A DNA stretch of 64,000 nt from NCBI RefSeq assembly GCF_023101165.1, contig NZ_CP078076.1, forward strand, positions 1,612,001 through 1,676,000, read 5' to 3'. This stretch comes from Microbacterium sufflavum (GTDB lineage Bacteria > Actinomycetota > Actinomycetes > Actinomycetales > Microbacteriaceae). A program made the position numbers and the translations under genes. Under the pieces are notes generated by a model. It had not been told where the DNA came from and made no database searches. It worked only from the letters and a program-made list of their open reading frames with translations. Of the stretch, positions 17,525 through 25,737 are shown piece by piece; position 1 is the first letter of the stretch, and each line of letters opens with the position of its first letter.

Positions 17525-18214
17525 TCAGGCTGCGGGGCAGTCCTGAACGTCGGGGATCTCGTGCGACGAGATCTTCCAGGTGTCGTCCTCGAAGACGGCT
17601 CCGTAGATGTGGGCCACGGGGTGGCCGGGGTTGTACAGCGAGTCCTTGAGCGAGTTGCCCGCCGCGTCCTTCACGTCGATGTCGGACACGTCGACGCACA
17701 CCTTGAGGGTGATGGTCGCGGGGGAGGACGCCAGGTCCACCGCCGTCGGGGTGACGCTCGTGACGACCGCCTTGCCCGTCTGCGTGTAGCCCAGGTCCAT
17801 CTGCTCCCGTGCGTGGGACTGCACCTCGCCGAGCACCCAGCCGGTCGCGACCGCGTCGACGCCGACCGCCGAGCCGTCGCCGCGCTGGCTGACCTCGTCG
17901 AGGGCGGCGACCACGGCGTCGGCGGCCGCGGTCGCCCGCTTGACCTCGGCGTCCTGGTCATCGCTCATCGGGCCGTCGACGACCTTCGGGACGGACTTCA
18001 GCGGATCTTCGGATGCCGCCTTGTCCTCGTCGCCGTCGTCGACGGGCTTGTGGGTGGACGAGGCCGACGGCGCTCCGCCGTTGTTCGTCACGAGGGCGAC
18101 GCCAACCCCTGCGGCGCCCAGCGCGAGCAGTGCCACGGCACCGATCGCGATCCATCGTCTGCGGTGCGTCGCGGGCGCCTTCTCGCCCTCGATCACCTGT
18201 CCTTCGTCATCCAT
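17525..18214 (-). CDS. Single-pass membrane protein of unknown function in the EPS operon
   Basis: The 229-residue protein has a short acidic cytoplasmic head, one membrane helix (RRWIAIGAVALLALGAAGVG, about residues 21-43), an Asp/Lys-rich spacer and an outside domain of about 150 residues ending VQDCPAA. Two Cys residues (in LKVCVDVSD and VQDCPAA) could form a disulfide. ATG 18214 is chosen because it overlaps the TGA of the priming transferase (TGATG) and follows AAGGGGGC. I do not recognise the outside domain. Co-translation with the priming enzyme suggests an accessory role in EPS assembly or export. Confidence 0.75.
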   Translation of the reverse strand: MDDEGQVIEGEKAPATHRRRWIAIGAVALLALGAAGVGVALVTNNGGAPSASSTHKPVDDGDEDKAASEDPLKSVPKVVDGPMSDDQDAEVKRATAAADAVVAALDEVSQRGDGSAVGVDAVATGWVLGEVQSHAREQMDLGYTQTGKAVVTSVTPTAVDLASSPATITLKVCVDVSDIDVKDAAGNSLKDSLYNPGHPVAHIYGAVFEDDTWKISSHEIPDVQDCPAA

Positions 18215-19740
18215 CAGTAAGCCCCCTTCGGCTGGATCATCACCTTCGCGGTCCGCCACATGATTTGCAGATCATTCATGACCGACCAGTTCTCGACGTA
18301 CCGCAGGTCGAGGCGCACGCTCTCGTCCCACGACAGGTCGCTGCGCCCGGACACCTGCCACAGGCCCGTGATGCCGGGCTTGATGTACAGGCGGCGGAAC
18401 ACGGTGCCGTCGTACGCCGTGACCTCGCTGGGAAGTGGCGGACGAGGCCCGACGACACTCATGTCGCCGGTGAGGACGTTCCAGAACTGCGGCAGCTCGT
18501 CGAGCGACAGCTTGCGCAGCACCTTTCCCACGCGGGTGACGCGGGGGTCGTCCTTCATCTTGAACAGAAGACCGGCGCCGTCGTTCTGCGCCTTGAGGGC
18601 AGCGAGCTGCTGCTCGGCATCGGTCTTCATCGAGCGGAACTTCACCATCTTGAAGCGGCGGCCGTCGCGGCCGACGCGCTCCTGGAAGAAGAACGCGGGT
18701 CCGGGCGAGTCGAGCTTGATGAGCGCCATCAGCACCGGGGTGACGAGGGCGATCGGGATCAACGCGACCGTCGCGACGAAGATGTCGAGCGCGCGCTTGA
18801 GCACGTGCACTCCGCCCTCGTACGTCGGGATCTTCACCTGGATCAGCGGCAGGCCGTCGACCTGACGCAGCGAGATGCGAGGACCGGCGACGTCGGTCAG
18901 TCGGCTCGAGAGCACGAGCTCGGCGGCGGTGCCCTCGAGCTGCCAGCTGAGCTGCTTGACGAAGTCGGGGTCTCCATCGGGACGGCTCGCCACGATGATC
19001 GTGTCCGCCCCGAGCTGGGCTGCTGCGGCGGCGACGCTGTCGAGATCGCCGACGACCGGGTAGATGCTCTCCCCGATCGCGAACGCGCCGGCCTTGCGAT
19101 CGACCAGCGTCGTCCCCACGACGTGGTAGCCGTTCTCTGCGCCCTTCTGCAGAGACGTGATCACATACTCGACGTCTTCGGTCGCGCCGACCACCAGGGT
19201 GCGCGACGCGTACTGGCCCCGGATCCGGCGGCGCTGCAGCCACCGTCTCCAGGCCCAGCGCGCGCCGAGCAACCCGAACGTCCCGACAGGGAGCGCGACG
19301 AGGAACAGCGGCTGCAGTCCCTCCCACGCCAGCAGGACGCCCGCGATAGCGGTGATGCCGAATGCCAGGCCGCTGGCGTGTGCCACGCGGCGGTATTCCG
19401 TGGCCCCGGAACCGAAGATGGCGGCGTCGCGGGTGTTGAGCGCCGACAGCATCAGGTACCAGGCGAGGCCGAGCAGAGCAGCGTTGCGCCCCGCCTCGAT
19501 CGCCACGACGCCGGAGGTCAGCTGGACCGCGACCGTCAGAGCGACGGCGATCAGGATGACAGCCGCATCCGTGATCCGCAGCCGCATCCGATAGTGACGT
19601 TCCCACTGCCGACGCCGTTCCAGCGTCGCCGAAGCGCGCGGCGTGGTCGCCGGGCGCGTGGACGACGTGGTGGCCCGCGGAGCGGTGGCCGGAACGAATC
19701 CCGTGCGAGAGATGCTCAGAGCATCCTCGACGGACGTCAT
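18214..19740 (-). CDS. Priming polyprenyl-phosphate sugar-1-phosphate transferase (WbaP/CpsE type)
   Basis: The 508-residue protein has about five membrane helices, a central Rossmann-like region and the bacterial sugar transferase domain at the C-terminus. Signature segments are KLDSPGPAFFFQERVGRDG, MVKFRSMKTDAE, DELPQFWNVLTGDMSVVGP and SGRSDLSWDESVRLDLRYVE. It moves a sugar-1-phosphate from a UDP-sugar to undecaprenyl phosphate, the committed first step of Wzx/Wzy EPS synthesis. ATG 19740 follows AAGGGG; the open frame continues upstream, but that part overlaps the TCCCCAG boxes and lacks a ribosome binding site. It is the first gene of the minus-strand operon running to 10148. Confidence 0.92.
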   Translation of the reverse strand: MTSVEDALSISRTGFVPATAPRATTSSTRPATTPRASATLERRRQWERHYRMRLRITDAAVILIAVALTVAVQLTSGVVAIEAGRNAALLGLAWYLMLSALNTRDAAIFGSGATEYRRVAHASGLAFGITAIAGVLLAWEGLQPLFLVALPVGTFGLLGARWAWRRWLQRRRIRGQYASRTLVVGATEDVEYVITSLQKGAENGYHVVGTTLVDRKAGAFAIGESIYPVVGDLDSVAAAAAQLGADTIIVASRPDGDPDFVKQLSWQLEGTAAELVLSSRLTDVAGPRISLRQVDGLPLIQVKIPTYEGGVHVLKRALDIFVATVALIPIALVTPVLMALIKLDSPGPAFFFQERVGRDGRRFKMVKFRSMKTDAEQQLAALKAQNDGAGLLFKMKDDPRVTRVGKVLRKLSLDELPQFWNVLTGDMSVVGPRPPLPSEVTAYDGTVFRRLYIKPGITGLWQVSGRSDLSWDESVRLDLRYVENWSVMNDLQIMWRTAKVMIQPKGAY

Positions 19741-19775
19741 GCCGAGGCCCCTTGAGCCGTGAATGTACGCAGAAT

Positions 19776-19816
19776 TCCCCAGTGCGACATTGATTTCCCC
19801 AGTTTGATATCCCCAG
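19776..19816 (-). promoter_or_regulatory. Three TCCCCAG boxes before the EPS priming gene
   Basis: Exact TCCCCAG heptamers at 19776-19782, 19796-19802 and 19810-19816 lie 36-76 bases before the ATG. They match the boxes at 439-461 and 8017-8023, also before minus-strand EPS units. This placement suggests an operator array in or next to the main EPS promoter. The rest of the gap to 20061 shows nothing I can name. Confidence 0.5.
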
Positions 19817-20061
19817 ACCGTGAACCCCACGTTCACGGCAGTCGTCTGCGTCCCGACCCCTCGGGTCCTGCTGGAACTCCGTGATCCCACATCTCGGAGT
19901 CGAAGGCGCCGTCCCAACCGGCGGCTTCGTGCAGCAGGCGCTGCAGACCTGGAACACTGTAGCGGACGCGGCCAGGAAACGGAAGACAAATCCGGGGAAT
20001 GGATGAAACCCCATCGCGGGTGGTGCGCGGTCGGGCGCGGCCCGGGCGCTATCCTGACGCC

Positions 20062-21252
20062 GTGACGGCGCCCCCACCCTCTCCTCGTTCTCGCCTGCGC
20101 ACGATGCTGCCCCGTGATCCGGCGCAGCCGCATCGCACCGCGAGCACCCTCGAGCTGTTCTTCGACCTGGTGTTCGTCGTGGCCGTGAGCATCGCCTCGT
20201 CGCAGCTGCACCACGCCCTCTCCCACGGGGACTTCGTCCACGGCATCACGTCGTACGCGATGGTGTTCTTCGCGATCTGGTGGGCGTGGATGAACTTCAC
20301 GTGGTTCGCCACCTCGTTCGACACGGACGACTGGCTCTACCGCGTGACGACGTTCGTGCAGATGGGCGGGGTGCTCATCCTCGCGGCCGGTGTGCCGCGG
20401 GCCTTCGACGAGGGCGACTTCACCGTACCGGTCATCGGGTACGTCGTGATGCGCGTGGCCATGGTCGCGCAGTGGCTCAGGGCCTCACGGTCGGCCGGTG
20501 CGCTGCGCTCCGCCACCCGCCGGTACGCGGCGGGCATCGCCGGGGTGCAGGTGCTCTGGGTGCTGTTCCTCCTGATCCCGACGGGGCCCGCCCAGATCGT
20601 GGCGTTCGTGGTGTTCGCCCTCATCGAGATCTCCGTTCCGGTGTTCGCCGAATACCGCCGGCAGACCCCGTGGCACCGGCACCACATCACAGAGCGCTAC
20701 GGGCTGTTCACTCTCATCGTGCTGGGGGAGAGCCTGCTCGCCTCGGCGAACGCGATCATCGACGCGCTCGACGAAGTCGAGGCGCTCGGGCCGCTGATCG
20801 CGATCTCGGTGCTCACGCTGGTGGTCACCGCCTCGCTCTGGTGGATCTACTTCTGGCCGCCGCATCACCGCGCGATCACCTCGTTCCGCCGGTCGCTGCG
20901 GTACGGCTACACGCACTACTTCGTGTTCGCGGCGGCCGCCGCCTTCTCGGCAGGCATCGAGGTGGAGCTGGACGTGCTCACCGGTGAGAGCCACCTGTCG
21001 AGCATGGCCGCTTCGTTCACCGTGACCGTCCCCATCGCGGTGTTCCTCCTCGGCGTCTGGTGGATCGCGATCAAGGAGAACGCGGACCGTGTGGTCAACA
21101 CGGTGGTGCCGACCGGAGCGGCACTCGTGCTGTTGGATCCGGTGCTGCCGGTCCCGGTGACGCTCACCGCACTGATCCTGGCAGCCGTCGTGGTCGTGCT
21201 CGTGCTCCGACCGCCGGTCACGCGCGAGGCCGAGGCTCCGGTGGGGACGTAG
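20062..21252 (+). CDS. LtrA-like low temperature requirement protein
   Basis: The 396-residue protein has about ten membrane helices and the LtrA family opening TASTLELFFDLVFVVAVSIAS, with the ELFFDLVFV signature. A second conserved stretch is HHITERYGLFTLIVLGESLL. The molecular function of LtrA proteins is not established; the first was named for growth of Listeria at low temperature. The GTG at 20062 is preceded by TATCCT six bases upstream, the leaderless pattern used by several genes here, so it is preferred over the in-frame codon 63 bases earlier. Confidence 0.88.
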   Translation: MTAPPPSPRSRLRTMLPRDPAQPHRTASTLELFFDLVFVVAVSIASSQLHHALSHGDFVHGITSYAMVFFAIWWAWMNFTWFATSFDTDDWLYRVTTFVQMGGVLILAAGVPRAFDEGDFTVPVIGYVVMRVAMVAQWLRASRSAGALRSATRRYAAGIAGVQVLWVLFLLIPTGPAQIVAFVVFALIEISVPVFAEYRRQTPWHRHHITERYGLFTLIVLGESLLASANAIIDALDEVEALGPLIAISVLTLVVTASLWWIYFWPPHHRAITSFRRSLRYGYTHYFVFAAAAAFSAGIEVELDVLTGESHLSSMAASFTVTVPIAVFLLGVWWIAIKENADRVVNTVVPTGAALVLLDPVLPVPVTLTALILAAVVVVLVLRPPVTREAEAPVGT

Positions 21253-21264
21253 GCGCCGCGCCGC

Positions 21265-21879
21265 TCAGACGCAGGCGGCGAACAGGGCGAGGCACTCCTG
21301 ACGCAGTCGCGAGATCGCCTCCGTGTCGCCGCGCAGATGGCGGATGAGGGCGTTCTGGAGCATGCCGTCGGTCAGGGCGTACGCCAGGGTGGCGTCGAAG
21401 CGACACGGTTTCCCGGCGAGTTCCGCGTAGCGCGCGAGCACCTCGCCGATCGCCTCCTGCAGCATCTGCTCGATCTGCTCGATCGTGTCGCCGAAGCCGG
21501 ACTCGAACAGTGCCTGATTGCGCAGGTCGTACCAGAGGCGGTGCAGCGACGCGTCGTCCTTCAGGCTCCTGGCCATCTCGTCGGCCACGCGCCCGGCGAG
21601 CTCGTCGGGGGTGGTCGCCGTCTCGATGATGGCGGCGTAGCGCTCGGCCGGCTGGCCGCGCGAGATGCGGACGGCCTCCGCGATGAGGTCGTTCTTGTCG
21701 GTGAAGTAGTAGTGCAGCGAGCCGTGGGAGAGCTCGGAGTGCTGGGCGATCTCGCGCAGCCCCGTGCGGGCGAACCCGCGTTCGGCGATCGCCTCCAGCG
21801 CGGCCTCCGCCAGGCTCCGTCGACGGAGGGCGAACTTGTCGGTTCCGGCGCGCTCGGCCCTCTTGATCGCTGTGTTCAT
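21265..21879 (-). CDS. TetR family transcriptional regulator
   Basis: The 204-residue protein has a classic N-terminal helix-turn-helix. ALEAIAERGFARTGLREIAQ is followed by SELSHGSLHYYFTDKNDLIAEA, with the YYFxDKxxL signature. The C-terminal ligand domain is generic, with a hydrophobic helix near ATLAYALTDGMLQNALI. It converges on the LtrA gene with 12 bases between the stops, so its target may be its own promoter. A short inverted repeat (GTCAAGT/ACTTGAC, 21953-21992) lies upstream. Confidence 0.9.
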   Translation of the reverse strand: MNTAIKRAERAGTDKFALRRRSLAEAALEAIAERGFARTGLREIAQHSELSHGSLHYYFTDKNDLIAEAVRISRGQPAERYAAIIETATTPDELAGRVADEMARSLKDDASLHRLWYDLRNQALFESGFGDTIEQIEQMLQEAIGEVLARYAELAGKPCRFDATLAYALTDGMLQNALIRHLRGDTEAISRLRQECLALFAACV

Positions 21880-21952
21880 CGTCTCGTCTCGACTCCGTCC
21901 CTGCGTTCGGTATCGGTCATGCTAGTGGGCACCGTCACGGATTTGAACAGTC

Positions 21953-21992
21953 GTCAAGTAAAAACTGGACACTCATCCAAGAAAAACTTGAC
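21953..21992. promoter_or_regulatory. Inverted repeat GTCAAGT...ACTTGAC upstream of the TetR gene
   Basis: GTCAAGT (21953-21959) and ACTTGAC (21986-21992) are exact inverted heptamers 26 bases apart in an AT-rich patch (two AAAAAC runs). It is a candidate operator or promoter element for the TetR gene. The rest of the 21880-22190 gap is GC-rich and holds nothing I can assign. Confidence 0.3.
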
Positions 21993-22193
21993 ACGTGACC
22001 AATCCCGTGATGCACTGGATGGATCGCGATCGTGAGCGTCCCCAGCGCCCGATCGTCGACCACGCCGCGCGCGCGATTCCCCGTCGCCCCGGCAACCGCT
22101 GCCTGACGAACTCTCGCTCGGCAGCGTGCGCGGCGGAGCGATGTCCCCACCTCCTCCGTCGCGCCCCCGAACCCGTCGTCACGGCATCTCTGC

Positions 22194-22199
22194 TAGACT
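22194..22199 (+). promoter_or_regulatory. Likely -10 box (TAGACT) for the small basic-tailed protein
   Basis: TAGACT would start transcription near 22206, leaving a leader of about 140 bases before the ATG at 22345. The leader has no good ribosome binding site. Confidence 0.4.
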
Positions 22200-22344
22200 T
22201 ACGATGCAACGTGTGCGTTTCGCCCCTCTCGGCCGCCGCGTCGCCACTGATCAAGGCCCATCCACGGTTCGCGCACATCGACGCGCGCGACGCCGCCTTC
22301 GATCTCCTCACTTGCGGACCGCCCTGCGTGCCCGCCACATAGCA

Positions 22345-22635
22345 ATGAGCATCACCATGAGCACCACCACCGTCCCTCCGTCCGACCCCCTCACCTGGAA
22401 GCAGGCCGACATCGACGTGCACGTCGCCACCCGCGGCGGCGAGTTCGCCGGCTTCGTCGAGTTCGACGGCGCCGCACACGTGCTGCGCGACGAGCGCGGT
22501 ACCGACCTCGGTACCTACGCCTCGCTCGACGACGCCTGCGACGCACTCGACGCTGCGACCCGGCCCGCACCGCGCTCCGGGCTCCGGTCCGTGCCGCGCT
22601 CCGGACGCCGCCGCGTGCGCCGGGCCAGGGCCTGA
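22345..22635 (+). CDS. Small protein with a basic C-terminal tail
   Basis: The 96-residue protein has a folded-looking core (DVHVATRGGEFAGFVEFDG, then GTYASLDDACDALDA) and a strongly basic tail (RSGRRRVRRARA). The tail could bind nucleic acid or the ribosome; that is an inference. ATG codons at 22345 and 22357 are both possible and neither has a clear ribosome binding site. The frame is open further upstream to an ATG at 22204, but that stretch is Arg-rich and looks untranslated. A strong terminator follows at 22646. I do not recognise the family. Confidence 0.6.
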   Translation: MSITMSTTTVPPSDPLTWKQADIDVHVATRGGEFAGFVEFDGAAHVLRDERGTDLGTYASLDDACDALDAATRPAPRSGLRSVPRSGRRRVRRARA

Positions 22636-22645
22636 CCACACCGAC

Positions 22646-22693
22646 GACACGACGAAGGCGCGAGCAGAGAGCTGCTCGCGCCTTCGTCGTGTC
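22646..22693. terminator. Bidirectional terminator with a 22-base-pair stem
   Basis: 22646-22667 pairs perfectly with 22672-22693 across an AGAG loop; the arms start GACACGACGAAGG. It separates the convergent genes ending at 22635 and 22699. Confidence 0.88.
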
Positions 22694-22698
22694 CGGCT

Positions 22699-24102
22699 CT
22701 ACCGCTTGCTGTCGTCGGTCTCCACCACGTCGATCGTGATCTTCTCGAGCGGGCTGTCGTCGTCGAGCTCGTCGTCCAGCACCTCGTCGCCCAGGAACGT
22801 CTCCACGACCGTCTCGGTGGCCTCCGAACCCGACTCGTCCTCGTCGTCGATCGTGGCCTCGGCGACCGCGATCGACGAGGGCAGCGCATCGTCGCTGAAG
22901 ATGCCGTCGGGGCGGATGAGCTCGCGCACCTCGGCCATGAAGCTCGACAGCTGCTGCTGCTGCCAGCGCAGCTGCCGCGTGCGGTCCTCGGCGTCGTGCA
23001 GCACCGCGGTCGTGTGACCGGTGACCGCATCGACGATCTTCTGCGACTTCACCCTGGCGCGGTCGAGGATCTCCCTGGCGCGCACCTGCGCGTCCGCCTC
23101 GATCGCCTGCGCCTGCGACCGCATGAGCCGCTCGTAGTCGTCCGCCTTCGCGGAGATCCGCTGCGCGTGCTCCAGGGAAGCGGTGACCTGCTCGTTGGCA
23201 TCGGTCGTGATGCGCTCCGCGTGCGCGACGGCCTGGTTGTGCAGCACCAGGAACTCCTGCTGCGCGTCGTCCTGGCGACGGGTCAGCGTCTCCTCGAACT
23301 CGAGCACGCGGGCGTTCATCTCGCGCACCTCGCGCTCCGCATCCGCCCGCAGCTGCGTGGTCTCCCTCGTGACGAGCGAACGCAGCGCCGCCGCGCCCTT
23401 CTCGGCCTCCGTGCGGATCGCGGTGGCCTCCTGCGACGCCTGGTTCACCTTCTCGGCGGCGTGCGACGCCTCCCGCTCGATGCGCGCCTCGTGGGCCGTG
23501 TACTCGGTCTCCATCTTCAGGCGCACCTGGTCGGCGTCCCGCTGGGCCTGCGAAGTGATGCGATCGGCGTCGGCCTCGGCCTCGGCGCGCTGCGCGGCGA
23601 CCTCTTCGCGCGCCGCCGCCATGAGCCGGTCGGCCTGCACGGCGGCGTTCTGGATCAGCACGTTCGCCTGCTCCTCCGCGACGCGCAGGATCGCCTCGAA
23701 CTGCTGACGAGACGGCGCCTCCTCGCCATCGGGCTGCGGGGTGTCGACGAGCTCGGAGGTCAGCGTGGCGACCTGCTGCTCGGCGTCGGCGGCCTTGGCG
23801 TTCGCGGCGGCGAGCTCGCTCTCCAGCGCCTCGCGCGCCTCACGCTCCTCCGCGCGGATGGCCTCGACCGACTCGGTCTCCCTGGTCTGCGTCTCGGCGA
23901 GCTGGTCGGACAGCTGCTGCACCTGCGCCCGCAGGGAGGCGAGCGCCGCGTCGACCTCGCCCTTGTCGTAGCCGCGGAAGCCGATCGTGAACGCGGCGTT
24001 CGACGCCGACGACGACTGCTGGTCGCGCGGTGCCGTCTCGATCAGCTGGTCGAAGAAGTCCGGCGACCGCTCGTCGCGGGAGCCGTCCGGGGAGTCGCTC
24101 AT
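22699..24102 (-). CDS. DivIVA-like long coiled-coil protein
   Basis: The 467-residue protein has a short N-terminal DivIVA-like motif (FTIGFRGYDKGEVDAALASL). An almost unbroken Glu/Ala/Arg-rich coiled coil follows from about residue 55 to 390, then an acidic tail (DEDESGSEATE, DDELDDDSPLEK). In actinobacteria such proteins (the Wag31, FilP and Scy group) mark growing poles and organise cell-wall synthesis. The GYDKGEVD segment is the usual membrane-curvature or lipid-binding turn. It is longer than Wag31 (about 270 residues), so it is more likely a polarity scaffold than Wag31 itself. It is transcribed alone. Confidence 0.8.
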   Translation of the reverse strand: MSDSPDGSRDERSPDFFDQLIETAPRDQQSSSASNAAFTIGFRGYDKGEVDAALASLRAQVQQLSDQLAETQTRETESVEAIRAEEREAREALESELAAANAKAADAEQQVATLTSELVDTPQPDGEEAPSRQQFEAILRVAEEQANVLIQNAAVQADRLMAAAREEVAAQRAEAEADADRITSQAQRDADQVRLKMETEYTAHEARIEREASHAAEKVNQASQEATAIRTEAEKGAAALRSLVTRETTQLRADAEREVREMNARVLEFEETLTRRQDDAQQEFLVLHNQAVAHAERITTDANEQVTASLEHAQRISAKADDYERLMRSQAQAIEADAQVRAREILDRARVKSQKIVDAVTGHTTAVLHDAEDRTRQLRWQQQQLSSFMAEVRELIRPDGIFSDDALPSSIAVAEATIDDEDESGSEATETVVETFLGDEVLDDELDDDSPLEKITIDVVETDDSKR

Positions 24103-24312
24103 GGTTGGGCCTTTCTGGCGTGTCCGGACGCGGAGCGGGGGCTCCGACCGCCGAACGGGATCGCACGCACGGACGAGGAGGCCGCCCGGCGCACGTCGCG
24201 ACCGTGTCCTCAGCGGACGCTGTGCCGGGCGCGACGCGGTCCTAGCCTAGTTGCGCCGGCTGTGGATCGTGAGCCCCTCTTCACACCGGGGAGGGCGGTG
24301 CCGACGGACGGT

Positions 24313-24831
24313 TCATCCGGAGCGCGACCAGCGGGCATTGCGATCGTCGAGCAGCGCGCCACGGACGTACGAGACCGGCGGCCCGTCGGACACCGTGATC
24401 CCCCGCGCCCCCGCCGCCGCCGCGACGCGGGAGCGCAGCTCGGTCCACAGCGCCGTGGTCTGCGGGAACCCCATGTACTCGCGGAAGGTCTCGACGCGCA
24501 GCACCGCGCCCATCGGGTCGGCGGTCACGCGCACGACGGTGTCGTCGGGGTCGACGAAGCGGATGCCGATGGCGCCGTCTTCCAGCGGGAGGAAGTCCTT
24601 GCCGGCGGCCGCTGCCATCGTCAGGAGCTCACGTGCCTCCGGGGCGGGCGCGTGGATCCGCAGCGTGCGACCGAACTCGGCGAGGGCCTTGTCGAGCTAG
24701 TCTCGCGCGAAACGGTCGCCCGCGCGGCGTCCTGCGGCCGCGGTGCTGCGGTTCAGCCACGGGCGCAGGAAGGCGGCCCCGACGATGATCGCCAGGATGA
24801 GCAGTGCGAAGAGAAGGAGAGTGGGAACCAC
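24313..24831 (-). pseudogene. Membrane-anchored protein gene interrupted by an in-frame amber codon
   Basis: From GTG 24831 the frame encodes a 44-residue piece with one membrane helix (LLLFALLILAIIVGAAFLRP) ending GDRFARD, then TAG at 24699-24697. In the same frame it continues LDKALAEFGRTLRIHAPAPE and, after ATG 24618, 101 more residues to TGA at 24313. The 26 codons between the TAG and that ATG contain no ATG, GTG or TTG but read like normal protein, so the likely ancestor is one 172-residue membrane-anchored protein with a codon such as CAG changed to TAG. Alternatives are two separate genes (24697-24831 and 24313-24618), stop readthrough, or a sequencing error. The function is unknown. 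Confidence 0.6.
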
Positions 24832-24863
24832 GACTGATCCGTGTGGGCGGAACGGCGGTCCGT

Positions 24864-25169
24864 TCAGCGGGGTGCGGTGAGCGCGTCCAGCACGAGCTCG
24901 CCGGAGGAGTTGAGCGCCTGCATGATCTCCTGCACGCGGTGCGGGTCGATGCGGGGCGGCTCCGCCGCGTCGAAGCCGAACTGGAGCGGGATGGCCGGGT
25001 GGATCCAGATCGTCGCGCGCTTGTCCACCCCGGCTGCGACGGGCAGCCAGGTCATCATGAAGCTCTCCTGTCGACGGAGCTTCGTGGAGATCACGATTTT
25101 CAGGTGCGCCAGGGTCTCATCCTCGATGAGAATCGGGTCGGAATGACCGTCGTAGCGGAGTCTGCCCAT
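24864..25169 (-). CDS. DUF7882-like small protein
   Basis: The 101-residue protein starts at ATG 25169 and begins MGRLRYDGHSDPILIEDETL. It contains HLKIVISTKLRRQESFMMTW and TIWIHPAIPLQFGF, matching a small family that is very common in Microbacteriaceae and often mislabelled as an ATP-dependent DNA ligase fragment. It has no nucleotidyltransferase motif (no KxDG), so ligase activity is not supported. Function is unknown. It is divergent from the gene at 25309. Confidence 0.75.
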   Translation of the reverse strand: MGRLRYDGHSDPILIEDETLAHLKIVISTKLRRQESFMMTWLPVAAGVDKRATIWIHPAIPLQFGFDAAEPPRIDPHRVQEIMQALNSSGELVLDALTAPR

Positions 25170-25308
25170 AGTGCTGACCGTACACCGCTCCGAGGCCCTC
25201 TGCCTCTCATCCCTGATCGGCGCAACCCCCTTCGGTGCGAGGAACCGGAGGCCTATTGTCGCCGAACAGGCGGGCCTCGGAAACGCGCAGACGGGACAGG
25301 TGACGGCA

Positions 25309-25599
25309 GTGACACATGAGGCGAAGAGGACGGCGCGCGTGCGGATCGTCGTGAACGATGTCGGCTTCGTGCTCGCACCCGGTGAGTCGGCGGACGGGAT
25401 GAAGCAGGAGATCGATGCCGCGGTCCGGGCGGGAGGCGGGTTCGTCGCGTTCACCGTGGCGGACGGGTCGCGGGTGAACGTGCTCGTCTCCCCGATGAGT
25501 CACGTCGTGATCTCGGTCGAACCGCACGACGCCGAACCCGACGAGCCTCCGGTCGCGATCTTCCCCCGAGGCGACTTCTTCGACCACGAGCTGCTCTGA
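25309..25599 (+). CDS. Small conserved protein of unknown function
   Basis: The 96-residue protein (ARVRIVVNDVGFVLAPGESA, FVAFTVADGSRVNVLVSPMS) looks like a compact beta-rich domain with no signal peptide or membrane helix. GTG 25309 has GGGACAGG about eight bases upstream; a GTG three codons earlier is also possible. The sequence between the predicted strands resembles small DUF proteins that bind hydrophobic ligands, but I cannot assign a family. About 138 bases of featureless sequence follow before the M23 peptidase gene. Confidence 0.6.
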   Translation: MTHEAKRTARVRIVVNDVGFVLAPGESADGMKQEIDAAVRAGGGFVAFTVADGSRVNVLVSPMSHVVISVEPHDAEPDEPPVAIFPRGDFFDHELL

Positions 25600-25737
25600 C
25601 GCGGACAGCGCCGGAACCCGCCCCGACCGATCCGTCGCCCGCGGGGTGGCGTTGACGGGTATCGCGCTCCGCGCTTGGTACGGTGACCGCGGTGGACATG
25701 ATGTCCCTGGGGCCGCTGAGCAAGAGAGAACGTCACG

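Noticed and set aside
19741..20241. Extended N-terminus for the priming sugar transferase
   Set aside because: The extra part overlaps the TCCCCAG boxes and the divergent promoter, and only ATG 19740 has a ribosome binding site.
24864..25169. ATP-dependent DNA ligase annotation for the 101-residue protein
   Set aside because: No KxDG nucleotidyltransferase motif is present and the size is far too small; the name is a common mislabel for this family.
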